Shown: piece by piece, positions 37,945-47,072 of the stretch | Numbering within the stretch: position 1 is the stretch's first letter | How the letters are laid out: each line of letters starts with the position of its first letter | NCBI GenBank assembly: GCA_045631905.1 | Contig: JAZQVO010000027.1 | Span: 13,031 to 77,030 of the forward strand | Direction: 5' to 3' | DNA from: HGM04593 sp045631905 | GTDB lineage: Bacteria > Bacteroidota > Bacteroidia > Bacteroidales > Bacteroidaceae | DNA length: 64,000 bases | Position numbers and translations under genes: made by a program | Notes under the pieces: model-generated | Database searches by the model: none | The model's input: only the letters and a program-made list of their open reading frames with translations | What the model was told of the DNA's origin: nothing

Positions 37945-38700
37945 TTATAATCTTACTTTAATATTCTGTGCACGTAACTCCTTTTTAAGCTCCTCCACGG
38001 TTATCTCTCCGTAGTGGAAGATGCTTGCCGCAAGCGCGGCATCGGCCTTGCCTTTCGATAGGACATCGGCAATATCTTTGACACCGCCAGCACCACCCGA
38101 TGCAATTATGGGTATTGAAAGCCTGTCGGCAAGTGCCGAAAAAGTGTCGCAGGGGTAACCGTTGCGCGTACCGTCGTGATCCATAGATGTAAACAACAAC
38201 TCACCCGCACCACGTTCCTGCGCCTCATAGGCCCAGCTGAACAACTCCTTCTCGGTTAATTGGCGACCACCATGTGTAGTAATGCGCCACACCCCATCAA
38301 TGAGCTTTGCATCGGCGGCAAGCACCACAAACTGCGAACCATATTTCGAAGCAATCTCATCTATGATAGCCGGGTTGCACACCGCCGCACTATTAATTGA
38401 TATTTTGTCGGCACCGGCATCGAGCAGACGTGCTGCATCATCTATCGTGGAAATTCCGCCACCAACCGTAAAGGGGATATTTATATTCTGAGCTATGCGT
38501 TCCACAAGAGAGGTAAATGTGCTACGCCCCTCATGTGTTGCGCTTATATCGAGATATACAAGTTCATCGGCACCCTGCTCGGCATACATGCGACCAAGCT
38601 CCACCGCATCACCCACATCTTTCAACCCTACAAAATTTATACCCTTCACAGTGCGCCCCTCTTTCACGTCGAGGCAGGGTATTATTCTCTTTGCAACCAT
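37945..38700 (-). CDS. hisF: Imidazole glycerol phosphate synthase subunit HisF
   Basis: Cyclase subunit that uses ammonia channelled from HisH to form IGP and AICAR. 251 aa TIM barrel. Seen: IPCLDVKEGRTVKG with catalytic Asp11, GGGISTIDDA, AADAKLIDG with the second catalytic Asp, TSMDHDGTRNGY, and IASGGAG phosphate loop. Overlaps the end of hisA by 19 bp. Confidence 0.97.
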   Translation of the reverse strand: MVAKRIIPCLDVKEGRTVKGINFVGLKDVGDAVELGRMYAEQGADELVYLDISATHEGRSTFTSLVERIAQNINIPFTVGGGISTIDDAARLLDAGADKISINSAAVCNPAIIDEIASKYGSQFVVLAADAKLIDGVWRITTHGGRQLTEKELFSWAYEAQERGAGELLFTSMDHDGTRNGYPCDTFSALADRLSIPIIASGGAGGVKDIADVLSKGKADAALAASIFHYGEITVEELKKELRAQNIKVRL

Positions 38701-39410
38701 TCTTCCAACTCTTTAAGGGTTATTTTTCCTTCGTATATAGCCTTACCTATGATTACGCTGTGCAGACCAAGCTCATGTGCCTTACGAATATCGGCCATAG
38801 AGCTCACTCCCCCACTAAGTGTAGTATCCACGGTGGGATATTTATCCTTCAACTCCACATATAGCGGGAAGTTGGGGCCCTGCAACATACCATCTTTCGA
38901 AATATCGGTACAGATAAGTTGTTTGAGCCCATAAGGTAGAAACTGCTCTATAATAGCGTCGATGCTCACCTCCGACTCTTTGAGCCAGCCGTGAGTAGCC
39001 ACATTGCGACCACGCACATCGGCACCAAGGATAACATGCTCGGCACCATACTCTTGCAACCACGATGCAAAAAGCTCGCTGTTATCGACAGCCACACTGC
39101 CACAAATAACACGGTTGGCCCCGGCATTAATAGCCATGCGCAAAGCATCGGTGCTTTTTATACCGCCTCCCCACTCAATATCGAGTGTGGTTTTTGAGGC
39201 AAGCTCCTCGAGCACTCTTAAATTGCAAGGCTCCTTTGCCTTTGCACCATCGAGGTCCACCACATGCAGACGCCTTATCCCGCAGTCGGCATACCTTTTT
39301 GCCATGTCGAGCGGGCTTTGGTCGTAAACCTTTTTAATATCATAATCGCCCTGTGTAAGACGTACACATCGGCCGTCAATCAAATCTATTGCAGGTATCA
39401 GTTCCATCAT
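38682..39410 (-). CDS. hisA: ProFAR isomerase
   Basis: 1-(5-phosphoribosyl)-5-[(5-phosphoribosylamino)methylideneamino]imidazole-4-carboxamide isomerase, TIM barrel, 242 aa. Seen: IPAIDLIDGRCVRL with Asp catalytic residue, LDIEWGGGIKS, GADVRG, TDISKDGMLQGPN, LSGGVSS. Two adjacent ATGs are possible; the first (39410) makes a 4-bp ATGA overlap with the hisH stop, the second is 3 bp on. Confidence 0.97.
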   Translation of the reverse strand: MMELIPAIDLIDGRCVRLTQGDYDIKKVYDQSPLDMAKRYADCGIRRLHVVDLDGAKAKEPCNLRVLEELASKTTLDIEWGGGIKSTDALRMAINAGANRVICGSVAVDNSELFASWLQEYGAEHVILGADVRGRNVATHGWLKESEVSIDAIIEQFLPYGLKQLICTDISKDGMLQGPNFPLYVELKDKYPTVDTTLSGGVSSMADIRKAHELGLHSVIIGKAIYEGKITLKELEEWLQRE

Positions 39411-39997
39411 AGCTCTACAAAGTTTTTCAATAGTAATTCACCTACCGCACCACTCTTTTCGGGGTGAAACTGCGCACCATAAAAATTATCCTTATTGATT
39501 GCCGCGGCAAATTCACGTCCGTTGGCCGACACCGCTATTGTACCATCGCAAATATCGGGAGCAAACGAGTGAACAAAATAGAAGAAAGCACCCTCGTCGA
39601 TACCTTTGAAAAGAGGCGACTTCAAACCACGCACCTCGTTCCAGCCCATGTGGGGCACCTTAACGCCCTCGGCTGCACAAGGCTCAAATTTACGAACCGT
39701 GGTATCGAAGATACCCAAACATGTGGCATTACCCTCTTCACTGCTTTTACACATGAGTTGCAGACCTATACATATACCCAAGACCGGCTGTTTAAGCCCC
39801 TTGATAACATCGCACAAGCCACGCTCGCTCAACTTCTGCATAGCCGACGAAGCCTCGCCCACCCCGGGCAACAGCACTTTGTCGGCACCTTTAATTATTT
39901 CGTGGTTATCGGTAACACAATATTCGGCACCGATGCGCTCCAACGCATTGCACACCGAACGCAAGTTACCGGTATCGTAATCAACTATTGCAATCAT
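39407..39997 (-). CDS. hisH: Imidazole glycerol phosphate synthase glutaminase subunit HisH
   Basis: Class I glutamine amidotransferase that supplies ammonia to HisF. 196 aa. The catalytic triad is intact: Cys in VLGICIGLQLM and His/Glu in AQFHPEKSG, which is a useful internal contrast with the degenerate triad of PyrG in the same genome. Overlaps hisB and hisA by 4 bp each. Confidence 0.97.
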   Translation of the reverse strand: MIAIVDYDTGNLRSVCNALERIGAEYCVTDNHEIIKGADKVLLPGVGEASSAMQKLSERGLCDVIKGLKQPVLGICIGLQLMCKSSEEGNATCLGIFDTTVRKFEPCAAEGVKVPHMGWNEVRGLKSPLFKGIDEGAFFYFVHSFAPDICDGTIAVSANGREFAAAINKDNFYGAQFHPEKSGAVGELLLKNFVEL

Positions 39998-41118
39998 AAT
40001 ACACCTTTACTGCTTGGAAGTTCATAACTGAAAGGCTCACGCTTCACAGCCATACGCAGGGCACGGGCAAAAGCCTTGAACACCCCTTCGGCTATGTGAT
40101 GGTTATTTTCGCCCTTTGCCTCTATGTGAAGGTTACAATTCATGGCGGCAGCCAGAGCCTTGAAAAAATGGCTGAACATCTCGGTGGGAACATCGCCCAC
40201 ATATTCGCGGGTAAACACAACATTCCAGCAAAAATCTATTCTGCCACCAAAATCGACAAGCACCATGGCGCGACTCTCGTCCATGGGCAACACAAAACCG
40301 TAACGACCTATGCCACGTTTGTTCCCGAGGGCTTTTATTATGGCACCGCCAAGAACTATGGCAATATCCTCCATGGTGTGATGCTCGTCGACCGCAAGGT
40401 CACCTTTTGCCTCTACCACAAGCGACACACCTGCATGATGCACTATCTGGTCGAGCATGTGGTCGAGGAATTTCAGCCCTGTGTCGATGTGTGAAACACC
40501 TTTACCGTCGAGGTCAATCTCCACCTTTATATCGGTCTCCTTTGTAGTGCGTGAAATTTTTGCCACACGCTCCTCGCAACGCAAGAACTCTGCAATCTCG
40601 GCCCAACTTTCGGTCGCAAGCACACAAACATCGGCATAGGGTAATTGTCTCATCTCCTCCACACGTTCCTTGTCGGCTGTGTAGAGAATAGCCTTTGCAC
40701 CAAGATTATGAGCAAGCTCGACATCGGTGAGGCGATCGCCTATCACAAAGCACTGCGCAAGGTCATAATCACCCTGCATATATTTACCAAACATGCCTGT
40801 GCCCGGCTTGCGTGTAGGCTTGTTATCGCTCTTGTATGTAACATCTATCAGTTGGTCGTCAAAAACAACCCCCTCTCCTTGTAGCACCTCCAACATTTTG
40901 TTGTGCACAACATCGAACTGCTCCTGCGGGTACGAGGGTGTTCCCAAACCATCTTGATTGCTTGCAATAACAAGTTCGAAGCCCGTCTCCGATATTTTAC
41001 CGAGAGCACCTATAACTCCCGGCATGAAGACCAGCTGTTCGAGCGTATCCACCTGTTCTGTCACAGGCGGTTCCCATATAATAGTACCGTCACGGTCTAT
41101 GAATAAAGCCTTTTTCAT
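39994..41118 (-). CDS. hisB: Bifunctional histidinol-phosphatase / imidazoleglycerol-phosphate dehydratase
   Basis: Steps 7 and 9 of histidine synthesis. ATG 41118 (MKKALFIDRDGT) gives 374 aa; an in-frame ATG 12 bp upstream would overlap the hisC stop. N-terminal HAD phosphatase (about 1-165): FIDRDGTI, SNQDGLGTPS, FVIGDRLTD. The zinc-binding Cys/His loop of the E. coli enzyme is replaced by a Cys-free segment (LIDVTYKSDNKPTRKP), as I recall for other Bacteroidetes. C-terminal dehydratase: HHAGVS, DEHHTMED and HHIAEG metal-binding His clusters. Confidence 0.96.
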   Translation of the reverse strand: MKKALFIDRDGTIIWEPPVTEQVDTLEQLVFMPGVIGALGKISETGFELVIASNQDGLGTPSYPQEQFDVVHNKMLEVLQGEGVVFDDQLIDVTYKSDNKPTRKPGTGMFGKYMQGDYDLAQCFVIGDRLTDVELAHNLGAKAILYTADKERVEEMRQLPYADVCVLATESWAEIAEFLRCEERVAKISRTTKETDIKVEIDLDGKGVSHIDTGLKFLDHMLDQIVHHAGVSLVVEAKGDLAVDEHHTMEDIAIVLGGAIIKALGNKRGIGRYGFVLPMDESRAMVLVDFGGRIDFCWNVVFTREYVGDVPTEMFSHFFKALAAAMNCNLHIEAKGENNHHIAEGVFKAFARALRMAVKREPFSYELPSSKGVL

Positions 41119-41120
41119 TA

Positions 41121-42158
41121 TTATCTCCATTTTGCTACCACAGAGAGCATTCTGTCGTTCTCGGCAGGTGTTCCTATGGTAATTCTCAAACACTCGGCAC
41201 ACCCCTTAACCTTTGAGCGGTCGCGCACGATAACCTGCTCTGCTATAAGAGCCTCGTACAGCGCACGCGCATTGCTCACCTGCACCAACAAGAAGTTGGC
41301 ATCGGAGGGGTACACTCTCTTAACGCAAGCCATCGACTGCAAAGCCACAGCCACGCGTTCACGCTCACTCTTTATAAGTTCAATCTCGCTCTTCACATCA
41401 CGGGCAAGTAACTCTTTTGCACGCTCCATACCCGCAAGATTTATATTATAGGGATACTTCACATTTGCAAAAAGAGCCATCACCGCACTGTCGGCAAAAG
41501 CCAGGCCCAGACGCAAGCCTGCAAGACCATAAGCCTTAGACAAAGTCTGCAACACAACAAGATTCTTATACTCGCCCAATAATGTTGTGAGGCTGGGTTG
41601 CGATGCAAAATCTATATAAGCCTCATCGACCACCAACAAGCCCTTGAAATTATCGAGCAGATAGCGCATATCCTCAACCGAATATATATTACCCGACGGG
41701 TTGTTTGGCGAGCAGACAAACATAAGCTTTGTGTGCTCATCGCAAGCAGAGAGTAGTTCTTCTTTCGGCAAAGAAAAACCCTCACCCAACTGCACCTCGC
41801 GCACCTCCACATCGTTTATGTCGGCCGACACGCGATACATACCATAGCTGGGAGCTATTGCCACCACGTTATCTATGCGTGGTTCGCAAAATATGCGAAA
41901 ACAGAGGTCGATAGCCTCGTCACTACCGTTACCTATAAACATCTGCTCCACGACAACCCCCTTCATGGGAGCTATCATAGCTTTAAGTTCCGCCTGACGA
42001 GGGTCGGGATAACGGTTATACCCGTTGGCAAAAGGGTTTTCGTTGGCATCGAGAAAGACACCGAGAGCCCCTTTATACTCGTCGCGAGCCGTTGAATAGG
42101 GAGCAAGAGCTCTTATATTCTTGCGGACAAGCAACATTATATCATCAATCTTCATCAT
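41121..42158 (-). CDS. hisC: Histidinol-phosphate aminotransferase
   Basis: PLP fold type I transaminase. ATG 42158 (MMKIDDIMLLVRKNI) is chosen over an upstream TTG; the next ATG is 3 bp on. About 345 aa. Seen: LDANENPF, GNGSDEAIDL, CSPNNPSGN, VDEAYIDF, and the PLP Lys in TLSKAYGLAGLRLG. Starts 5 bp after the hisD stop codon and ends 2 bp before hisB. Confidence 0.96.
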   Translation of the reverse strand: MMKIDDIMLLVRKNIRALAPYSTARDEYKGALGVFLDANENPFANGYNRYPDPRQAELKAMIAPMKGVVVEQMFIGNGSDEAIDLCFRIFCEPRIDNVVAIAPSYGMYRVSADINDVEVREVQLGEGFSLPKEELLSACDEHTKLMFVCSPNNPSGNIYSVEDMRYLLDNFKGLLVVDEAYIDFASQPSLTTLLGEYKNLVVLQTLSKAYGLAGLRLGLAFADSAVMALFANVKYPYNINLAGMERAKELLARDVKSEIELIKSERERVAVALQSMACVKRVYPSDANFLLVQVSNARALYEALIAEQVIVRDRSKVKGCAECLRITIGTPAENDRMLSVVAKWR

Positions 42159-42163
42159 AGTAA

Positions 42164-43447
42164 TCAAATTTCTTTTCCCATGCGCAACAGAGCCGCGGCC
42201 GCATGAGCGTCCAACCCCTCGGCTTTTGCCATGGTAACTATGGTATCTCCAAGTTCGTTAATACCCTCCTTTGTAAGTTCCTGATAGGTAATCTTACGCA
42301 CAAAGCTGTCGAGGTTCACACCGCTGCACGACCTTGCCCAGCCACTTGTGGGAAGCGTGTGGTTTGTACCCGAAGCATAGTCGCCTGCGCTTTCGGGCGA
42401 ATAGTTGCCTATAAACACGCTACCCGAGGATGTAATCTCCTCGGCCACCTGCCACGGGTTATCCATGGAAATTATAAGATGCTCGGGAGCATAAGCATTT
42501 ACAAAGGCCACTTGCTCCTCAACGCTATCGAGCACCACCAGCCTGCTATTCTCCAAAGCCTTAGCCGCCATCTCTTTGCGAGGTAGCTTTGCAAGCTGTT
42601 CGGCAACACAGGCATCTACCGCATCGGCAACAGCACAACTGCCACACACCAGCACAGCTTGCGAATCGACACCATGCTCGGCTTGTGAGAGCAGGTCGCT
42701 TGCCACAAAAGCAGGGTTTGCAGTATCGTCGGCCATGACAAGCACCTCCGACGGACCTGCCGGCATGTCTATTGAAACCCTCTTTGTAACACGCTCTTTG
42801 GCCTTTGTCACATAACGGTTACCCGGACCGAAAATTTTATCGACCGCCGGGACACTCTCGGTTCCATAGGCCATGGCGGCAACAGCCTGAGCCCCGCCCA
42901 CCTTATATATGTGGTCCACACCACACACCAAGGCGGCCGATAGCACCGCAGGGGCCACCTTACCCTCTTTATTCATGGGGGTACAAAGCACTATCTCTTT
43001 ACAGCCTGCCACCTTTGCAGGTATCGCAAGCATAAGCACGGTGGAGAAGAGAGGAGCTGTACCTCCCGGGACATAAAGACCAACCCTTTGAATGGGCACC
43101 GCACGTTGCACACACTTTACACCGGGCGATGTAATCACCTCAATATCGTCGAAGCGTTGCGCCATGTGGAAACGGGTAATATTACGTGCTGCCTTTGCGA
43201 TAGCATCTTTCAGCTCCTGTGGAACAAGAGCAAACGCCTCGCGTTTCTCCTCCTCGCTCACCTCGATAGCAACAAGCTCCACCCCATCAATCTCACGTGC
43301 CAGCTCACGCAAAGCCTTGTCGCCATCGCGTCGCACACGCTCAATTATAGCATCTACCCTGCCGGCAATTACAGCATCGTCGGTAACCACACGTTCACAC
43401 AACGCGCCCCACTCGTCTCTTGCAGGGTTTATATATCTGTTTATCAT
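42164..43447 (-). CDS. hisD: Histidinol dehydrogenase
   Basis: Zinc enzyme performing the last two oxidations to histidine with NAD. 427 aa. Seen: RAVPIQRVGLYVPGGTAPLFS in the N-terminal half (quoted here only by its ends RAVPIQ and GGTAPLFS), VGGAQAVAAMAYGT, IFGPGNRYV, MPAGPSEVLV, AEHGVDSQA, and APEHL with the catalytic Glu-His pair. Follows hisG by 1 bp. Confidence 0.97.
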   Translation of the reverse strand: MINRYINPARDEWGALCERVVTDDAVIAGRVDAIIERVRRDGDKALRELAREIDGVELVAIEVSEEEKREAFALVPQELKDAIAKAARNITRFHMAQRFDDIEVITSPGVKCVQRAVPIQRVGLYVPGGTAPLFSTVLMLAIPAKVAGCKEIVLCTPMNKEGKVAPAVLSAALVCGVDHIYKVGGAQAVAAMAYGTESVPAVDKIFGPGNRYVTKAKERVTKRVSIDMPAGPSEVLVMADDTANPAFVASDLLSQAEHGVDSQAVLVCGSCAVADAVDACVAEQLAKLPRKEMAAKALENSRLVVLDSVEEQVAFVNAYAPEHLIISMDNPWQVAEEITSSGSVFIGNYSPESAGDYASGTNHTLPTSGWARSCSGVNLDSFVRKITYQELTKEGINELGDTIVTMAKAEGLDAHAAAALLRMGKEI

Positions 43448-43448
43448 C

Positions 43449-44300
43449 TTATAAAACTATTTTTTCGAGAGCCAGCACCAGAATATCCTCGGCACCTATG
43501 GCTTTGAGTTTCTCAATAACATTCCACAACTGCTTCTCATCTACCACCGTCTGCAAAGAGCACCAATCCTTCTGAGCAAGAGGAATTACGGTCGGACTGC
43601 GCATGGCAGGCAAAATCTTCACAGCCTCATCGAGTGCCGATGTGGGAATATTCAACAAAAGATACTTCTTTCCCGCCCCTTTGAGCACCGACTCAAAGCG
43701 AGCCATAAGCTGACGCGCAATAGCCATCTTCTCCTCCGAAAGGCCGGGGGTGCCTATGAGCACAGCCTCAGAGTGCAACACCTGTTCCACCTCCACAAGA
43801 CCGTTTGTTATGAGAGTGCCACCCGACGACACAATATCGAAGATTGCGTCGGCAAGGCCGGCGGCAGGAGCAATCTCCACCGAGCCTGTAATTGTGTGTA
43901 TCTCGGCATTTATACCATTCTCCTCAAAGAATTTAGACAACACATTGGGGTAAGATGTTGCTATGCGCTTTCCGTTAAAGTAGCTCAACCCCTCGTAAGT
44001 ATCGTTTTTGGGGACAGCAAGCGAGATGCGACAGCCGCCAAAGCCAAGCTTCTGCAAAACCTCCACCTCATAGCCACGTTCAGCCACCTCATTGTAACCG
44101 ACAAAGCCCAGGTCGGCGGCACCCATCGACACCGTCTGCGGAATATCATCGTCGCGCAAGAATAGTATCTCGACAGGAAAATCCGAAGCACGCATTAAAA
44201 ATTTTCTCTTCTCCTCTTTTATTGTAACACCGGCATCACGCAACAGTTGCATGCTCTGCTCGTTCAATCGCCCTTTTGTTTGTACTGCAATTCTTAACAT
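43449..44300 (-). CDS. hisG: ATP phosphoribosyltransferase, long form
   Basis: Committed step of histidine synthesis. 283 aa, long HisG with a C-terminal ACT-like regulatory domain (about 210-283; SPTVIPL, WCSLQTVVDE, GAEDILVLALEKI) that binds histidine for feedback inhibition, so no HisZ is needed. Seen: IAVQTKGRL, DLGFVGYNEV, RIATSYPN, and the PRPP loop with GSVEIAPAAGLADAI. First gene of the his operon, 88 bp downstream of the leader-peptide stop codon and 27 bp after the attenuator U-tract. Confidence 0.97.
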   Translation of the reverse strand: MLRIAVQTKGRLNEQSMQLLRDAGVTIKEEKRKFLMRASDFPVEILFLRDDDIPQTVSMGAADLGFVGYNEVAERGYEVEVLQKLGFGGCRISLAVPKNDTYEGLSYFNGKRIATSYPNVLSKFFEENGINAEIHTITGSVEIAPAAGLADAIFDIVSSGGTLITNGLVEVEQVLHSEAVLIGTPGLSEEKMAIARQLMARFESVLKGAGKKYLLLNIPTSALDEAVKILPAMRSPTVIPLAQKDWCSLQTVVDEKQLWNVIEKLKAIGAEDILVLALEKIVL

Positions 44301-44326
44301 ATCTTTTATATTTTATCTTCTTAAAC

Positions 44327-44356
44327 AAAAAAAGAGCCCACCATTCAGGTAAGCTC
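44327..44356 (-). terminator. his attenuator terminator
   Basis: Minus strand GAGCUUACC-UGAAU-GGUGGGCUC, a 9-bp stem with two G-U pairs (44348-44356 and 44334-44342), followed by seven U (44327-44333). The left arm CUUACC (44348-44353) can instead pair with GGUAAG (44391-44396), which overlaps the last codons of the leader peptide, forming an antiterminator. A third pairing, CCAUCA of the His-codon region (44422-44427) with UGAUGG (44376-44381), may act as the protector helix. Confidence 0.9.
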
Positions 44357-44387
44357 ATAAATTATCGTGTTACAGCCATCACACACA

Positions 44388-44447
44388 TCACTTACCCACT
44401 CTCTTTGGAGAAAGGCAATGATGATGGTATGTATTCTGTGTAAACAT
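44388..44447 (-). CDS. hisL: his operon leader peptide
   Basis: Twenty-codon reading frame MFTQNTYHHHCLSPKRVGK-stop with three consecutive CAT codons at positions 8-10. It ends 88 bp before hisG. Stalling at the His codons would leave the GGUAAG segment near the stop codon free to form the antiterminator; completion of translation covers that segment and lets the terminator form. This is classical ribosome-mediated attenuation. Confidence 0.9.
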   Translation of the reverse strand: MFTQNTYHHHCLSPKRVGK

Positions 44448-44527
44448 TTCTCTATTATACTCTATTTTTGTTACCCTTAAAGCCCCTTTGCTCACATTTT
44501 GCAACCAAACAGGCTATCATTACATCG

Positions 44528-44557
44528 CGAAGATAGTAAAATTTATTTTAAAACGAA
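44528..44557 (-). promoter_or_regulatory. Promoter of the his operon
   Basis: Minus strand TATCTTCG (44528-44535) with TTCG (44554-44557) 18 bp upstream. It predicts a start near 44524 and about 75 nt before the leader-peptide ATG. Both boxes carry C where the consensus has T. Confidence 0.45.
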
Positions 44558-44652
44558 TATATCGTATATATTTTTTTATCAATTATAACAAAATAAACTT
44601 ATTACGTGTTATCGAGCAACAAAAAGCACCGGTTTTGCCATACTGTAACAAG

Positions 44653-45534
44653 CTACTTTCTCTGCACAATCTGCGCACCGGCAGGCACATGGTCGGTAAC
44701 CCAAATATTACCACCTATGACAGCCCCTTTACCCACCGTGATGCGACCAAGAATAGTAGAGTTACTATACACAATTACATTATCCTCCAAAATAGGGTGA
44801 CGAGGTATACCCTTTATGGGGTTACCATTTTCGTCGAGCGGGAAGCTCTTTGCACCAAGCGTAACACCCTGATAAAGTTTCACGTTGTTACCAATAATAC
44901 AAGTCTCCCCAATTACAATACCCGTTCCGTGGTCTATTGTAAAATACTCACCAATCTGTGCACCGGGGTGAATATCTATACCGGTTTCGCTATGCGCAAT
45001 CTCCGAAATTATACGAGGTATAAGAGGAACACCAAGTTCCAAAAGACGATGCGCCATACGATAGTTACTCACAGCCTTCACGCCCGGATAACAACTTATA
45101 ACCTCGCCAAAGCCCGTTGCGGCAGGGTCGCCATTATAAGTAGCCTCAACATCTTTGGCAAGTTTGGCACGCAAGGTAGGGAGATACGATATAAATTCGA
45201 GAGCCATCTTTTGCGAAGCCTCCATAGCCTCCTTCTGCTCCATCTCGGGGTTACCGTAGCACAGACCGGCATAAATTTGTTCACACAACAACTTGTAGAG
45301 CCTATCGACATTCATACCTGTCTTGTATAGCAAAGTGTGCGACTCTTGCACCGACTCACCAAAGTAGCCGGGAAAAACAATTGCACGTACAAGATTTACA
45401 GCCTCGCTAATTACTCTCCACGAAGGCATAGGCTCACCGTCGCGACGGTGATGAAACATATCTTTCTCGCCATCATTCTCCACCAGCCCCTTTACGACCG
45501 ATGTAAACGAAGTGGCAATTTTATCATTATTCAT
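44653..45534 (-). CDS. cysE: Serine O-acetyltransferase
   Basis: Acetyl-CoA-dependent activation of L-serine for cysteine synthesis. ATG 45534 (MNNDKIATSFTS) is preferred over an upstream TTG; 293 aa. The N-terminal 150 residues are helical; the C-terminal part is a left-handed beta-helix with hexapeptide repeats. Seen: IDIHPGAQIGEYFTIDHGTG (active-site Asp-His), VIGETCIIGNNV, YQGVTLG, RHPILEDNV. Follows cysK by 27 bp, so the two form the cysteine synthase complex partners. Confidence 0.95.
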   Translation of the reverse strand: MNNDKIATSFTSVVKGLVENDGEKDMFHHRRDGEPMPSWRVISEAVNLVRAIVFPGYFGESVQESHTLLYKTGMNVDRLYKLLCEQIYAGLCYGNPEMEQKEAMEASQKMALEFISYLPTLRAKLAKDVEATYNGDPAATGFGEVISCYPGVKAVSNYRMAHRLLELGVPLIPRIISEIAHSETGIDIHPGAQIGEYFTIDHGTGIVIGETCIIGNNVKLYQGVTLGAKSFPLDENGNPIKGIPRHPILEDNVIVYSNSTILGRITVGKGAVIGGNIWVTDHVPAGAQIVQRK

Positions 45535-45561
45535 AACAGACTTTTTCTTAATCAATTAATT

Positions 45562-46485
45562 TTATTTAAAGAGGTCGGTCGAGAGGTAACGTTCGCCACA
45601 GTCGGGCAAAAGCACCACAATATTCTTACCCGCATATTCGGGACGACGCAAAAGTTCGGTCGCAGCCCATAGAGCCGCACCCGACGAATAACCCACAAGC
45701 AACCCTTCGGTAGCAACCAATTTGCGAGCAGTCTCAATCGCATCTTCGTTCTCCACAGCAACCACCTCATCGACTACCGACGCATCATATATTGCCGGCA
45801 CAAAACCCGCGCCTATACCCTGCAATTTGTGAGGCCCTCTTTCGCCACCCGACAACACAGGCGAGGAGGCCGGTTCCACCGCCACCACCTTTATTCCGGG
45901 GTTCTTCTCCTTCAACCAACGAGCAGTACCCGTGATGGTACCTCCCGTGCCCACGCCGGCCACAAAAACATCGACCTCGCCACATGTATCGCGCCAAATT
46001 TCTTCGGCAGTCGATTTGTGTGCCACAGGGTTCGCCCCATTCTCAAATTGTTGCAAAATAACACTCCCCTCGATACTTTCGGCAAGCTCCTGCGCCTTTT
46101 TAATAGCACCGGCCATAGCCTCGGCACCGGGTGTGAGCACAAGTTCCGCACCATAGGCACGCAACAAGTTCATACGTTCGGCACTCATGGTGTCGGGCAT
46201 GGTAAGCACCAGTTTATACCCCTTCACAGCCGACACAAGAGCAAGCCCCACACCGGTATTCCCGCTTGTGGGTTCAATTATTGTAGCTCCGGGGCGCAGA
46301 ACACCCTTAGCCTCGGCATCTTCCACCATGGAAAGAGCGGTGCGGTCCTTCACGCTCCCGGCAGGGTTAAAGTACTCTATTTTAACGATAGGCGTACACT
46401 GCAAACCCACAGCACTCGCAAAGCGCGAAACACGCATGAGGGGAGTGTTACCTATCAGAGCTATTATATTTTCGGCAATTTTCAT
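45562..46485 (-). CDS. cysK: Cysteine synthase A (O-acetylserine sulfhydrylase)
   Basis: PLP enzyme that forms cysteine from O-acetylserine and sulfide. 307 aa. Seen: IGNTPLMRV, PLP Lys in PAGSVKDRTA, substrate loop TSGNTGVGLA, phosphate loop GVGTGGTITG, and the C-terminal SSGAALWAA with PDCGERYLST. Begins 0 bp after the maf stop codon. Confidence 0.97.
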   Translation of the reverse strand: MKIAENIIALIGNTPLMRVSRFASAVGLQCTPIVKIEYFNPAGSVKDRTALSMVEDAEAKGVLRPGATIIEPTSGNTGVGLALVSAVKGYKLVLTMPDTMSAERMNLLRAYGAELVLTPGAEAMAGAIKKAQELAESIEGSVILQQFENGANPVAHKSTAEEIWRDTCGEVDVFVAGVGTGGTITGTARWLKEKNPGIKVVAVEPASSPVLSGGERGPHKLQGIGAGFVPAIYDASVVDEVVAVENEDAIETARKLVATEGLLVGYSSGAALWAATELLRRPEYAGKNIVVLLPDCGERYLSTDLFK

Positions 46486-47070
46486 TTATGGTATCAATTT
46501 AAGTTCGTTATACAACCTTTGCACAGGCAGGCCCATCACATTAAAATAGGAGCCATCGATACCCGAAATTCCTATGTATCCTATCCACTCCTGCACACCA
46601 TATGAGCCGGCTTTGTCCATGGGAGAATACCTATTTATATAGTACTCAACCTCCTCGTCGGTAAGTTGCGAAAAGGTAACCTTTGAGCAAGCGACAAAGC
46701 TACGCTGTACCTCCTTTGTTGTAATAGTAACACCTGTGAATACCGAATGTGTTTTGCCCGACATAAATTTGAGCATACGATGAGCATCGTCTCTGTCGGC
46801 AGGCTTGCCGAGAGCTTTGCCCTCGAGCCACACTATGGTGTCGGCAGTTATCACCAGCTCATCATCGGCCATAAGGGAGCGATAAGCGTCGGCCTTCTTC
46901 TTCGATATAAACAGAGGAATATCGCCACCCTGCAAATCATCGGGGTAAGACTCATCGACATCGGGCAACGTACGCACCTCGAACGACACATCGAGCCCCG
47001 ACAGCAACTCCCTGCGTCTGGGCGATGCCGATGCCAGAATAACCTTGTATTTATCTAAATTTTCGAGCAT
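46486..47070 (-). CDS. maf: Maf family nucleoside triphosphate pyrophosphatase
   Basis: Hydrolyses non-canonical or excess nucleoside triphosphates (house-cleaning; named for septum inhibition). ATG 47070 (MLENLDKYKVIL) preferred to an upstream TTG; 194 aa. Seen: ILASASPRRRELL, ITADTIVWLEGKALGKPAD, and KAGSYGVQEW in the C-terminal loop. Two bp after the KdsC-type gene stop, directly adjoining cysK. Confidence 0.95.
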   Translation of the reverse strand: MLENLDKYKVILASASPRRRELLSGLDVSFEVRTLPDVDESYPDDLQGGDIPLFISKKKADAYRSLMADDELVITADTIVWLEGKALGKPADRDDAHRMLKFMSGKTHSVFTGVTITTKEVQRSFVACSKVTFSQLTDEEVEYYINRYSPMDKAGSYGVQEWIGYIGISGIDGSYFNVMGLPVQRLYNELKLIP

Positions 47071-47072
47071 AA

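Noticed and set aside
40480..40800. Loss of the zinc-binding Cys/His loop in the HisB phosphatase
   Set aside because: To my recollection this is normal for Bacteroidetes HisB, so it is noted in the feature and not scored as novel.
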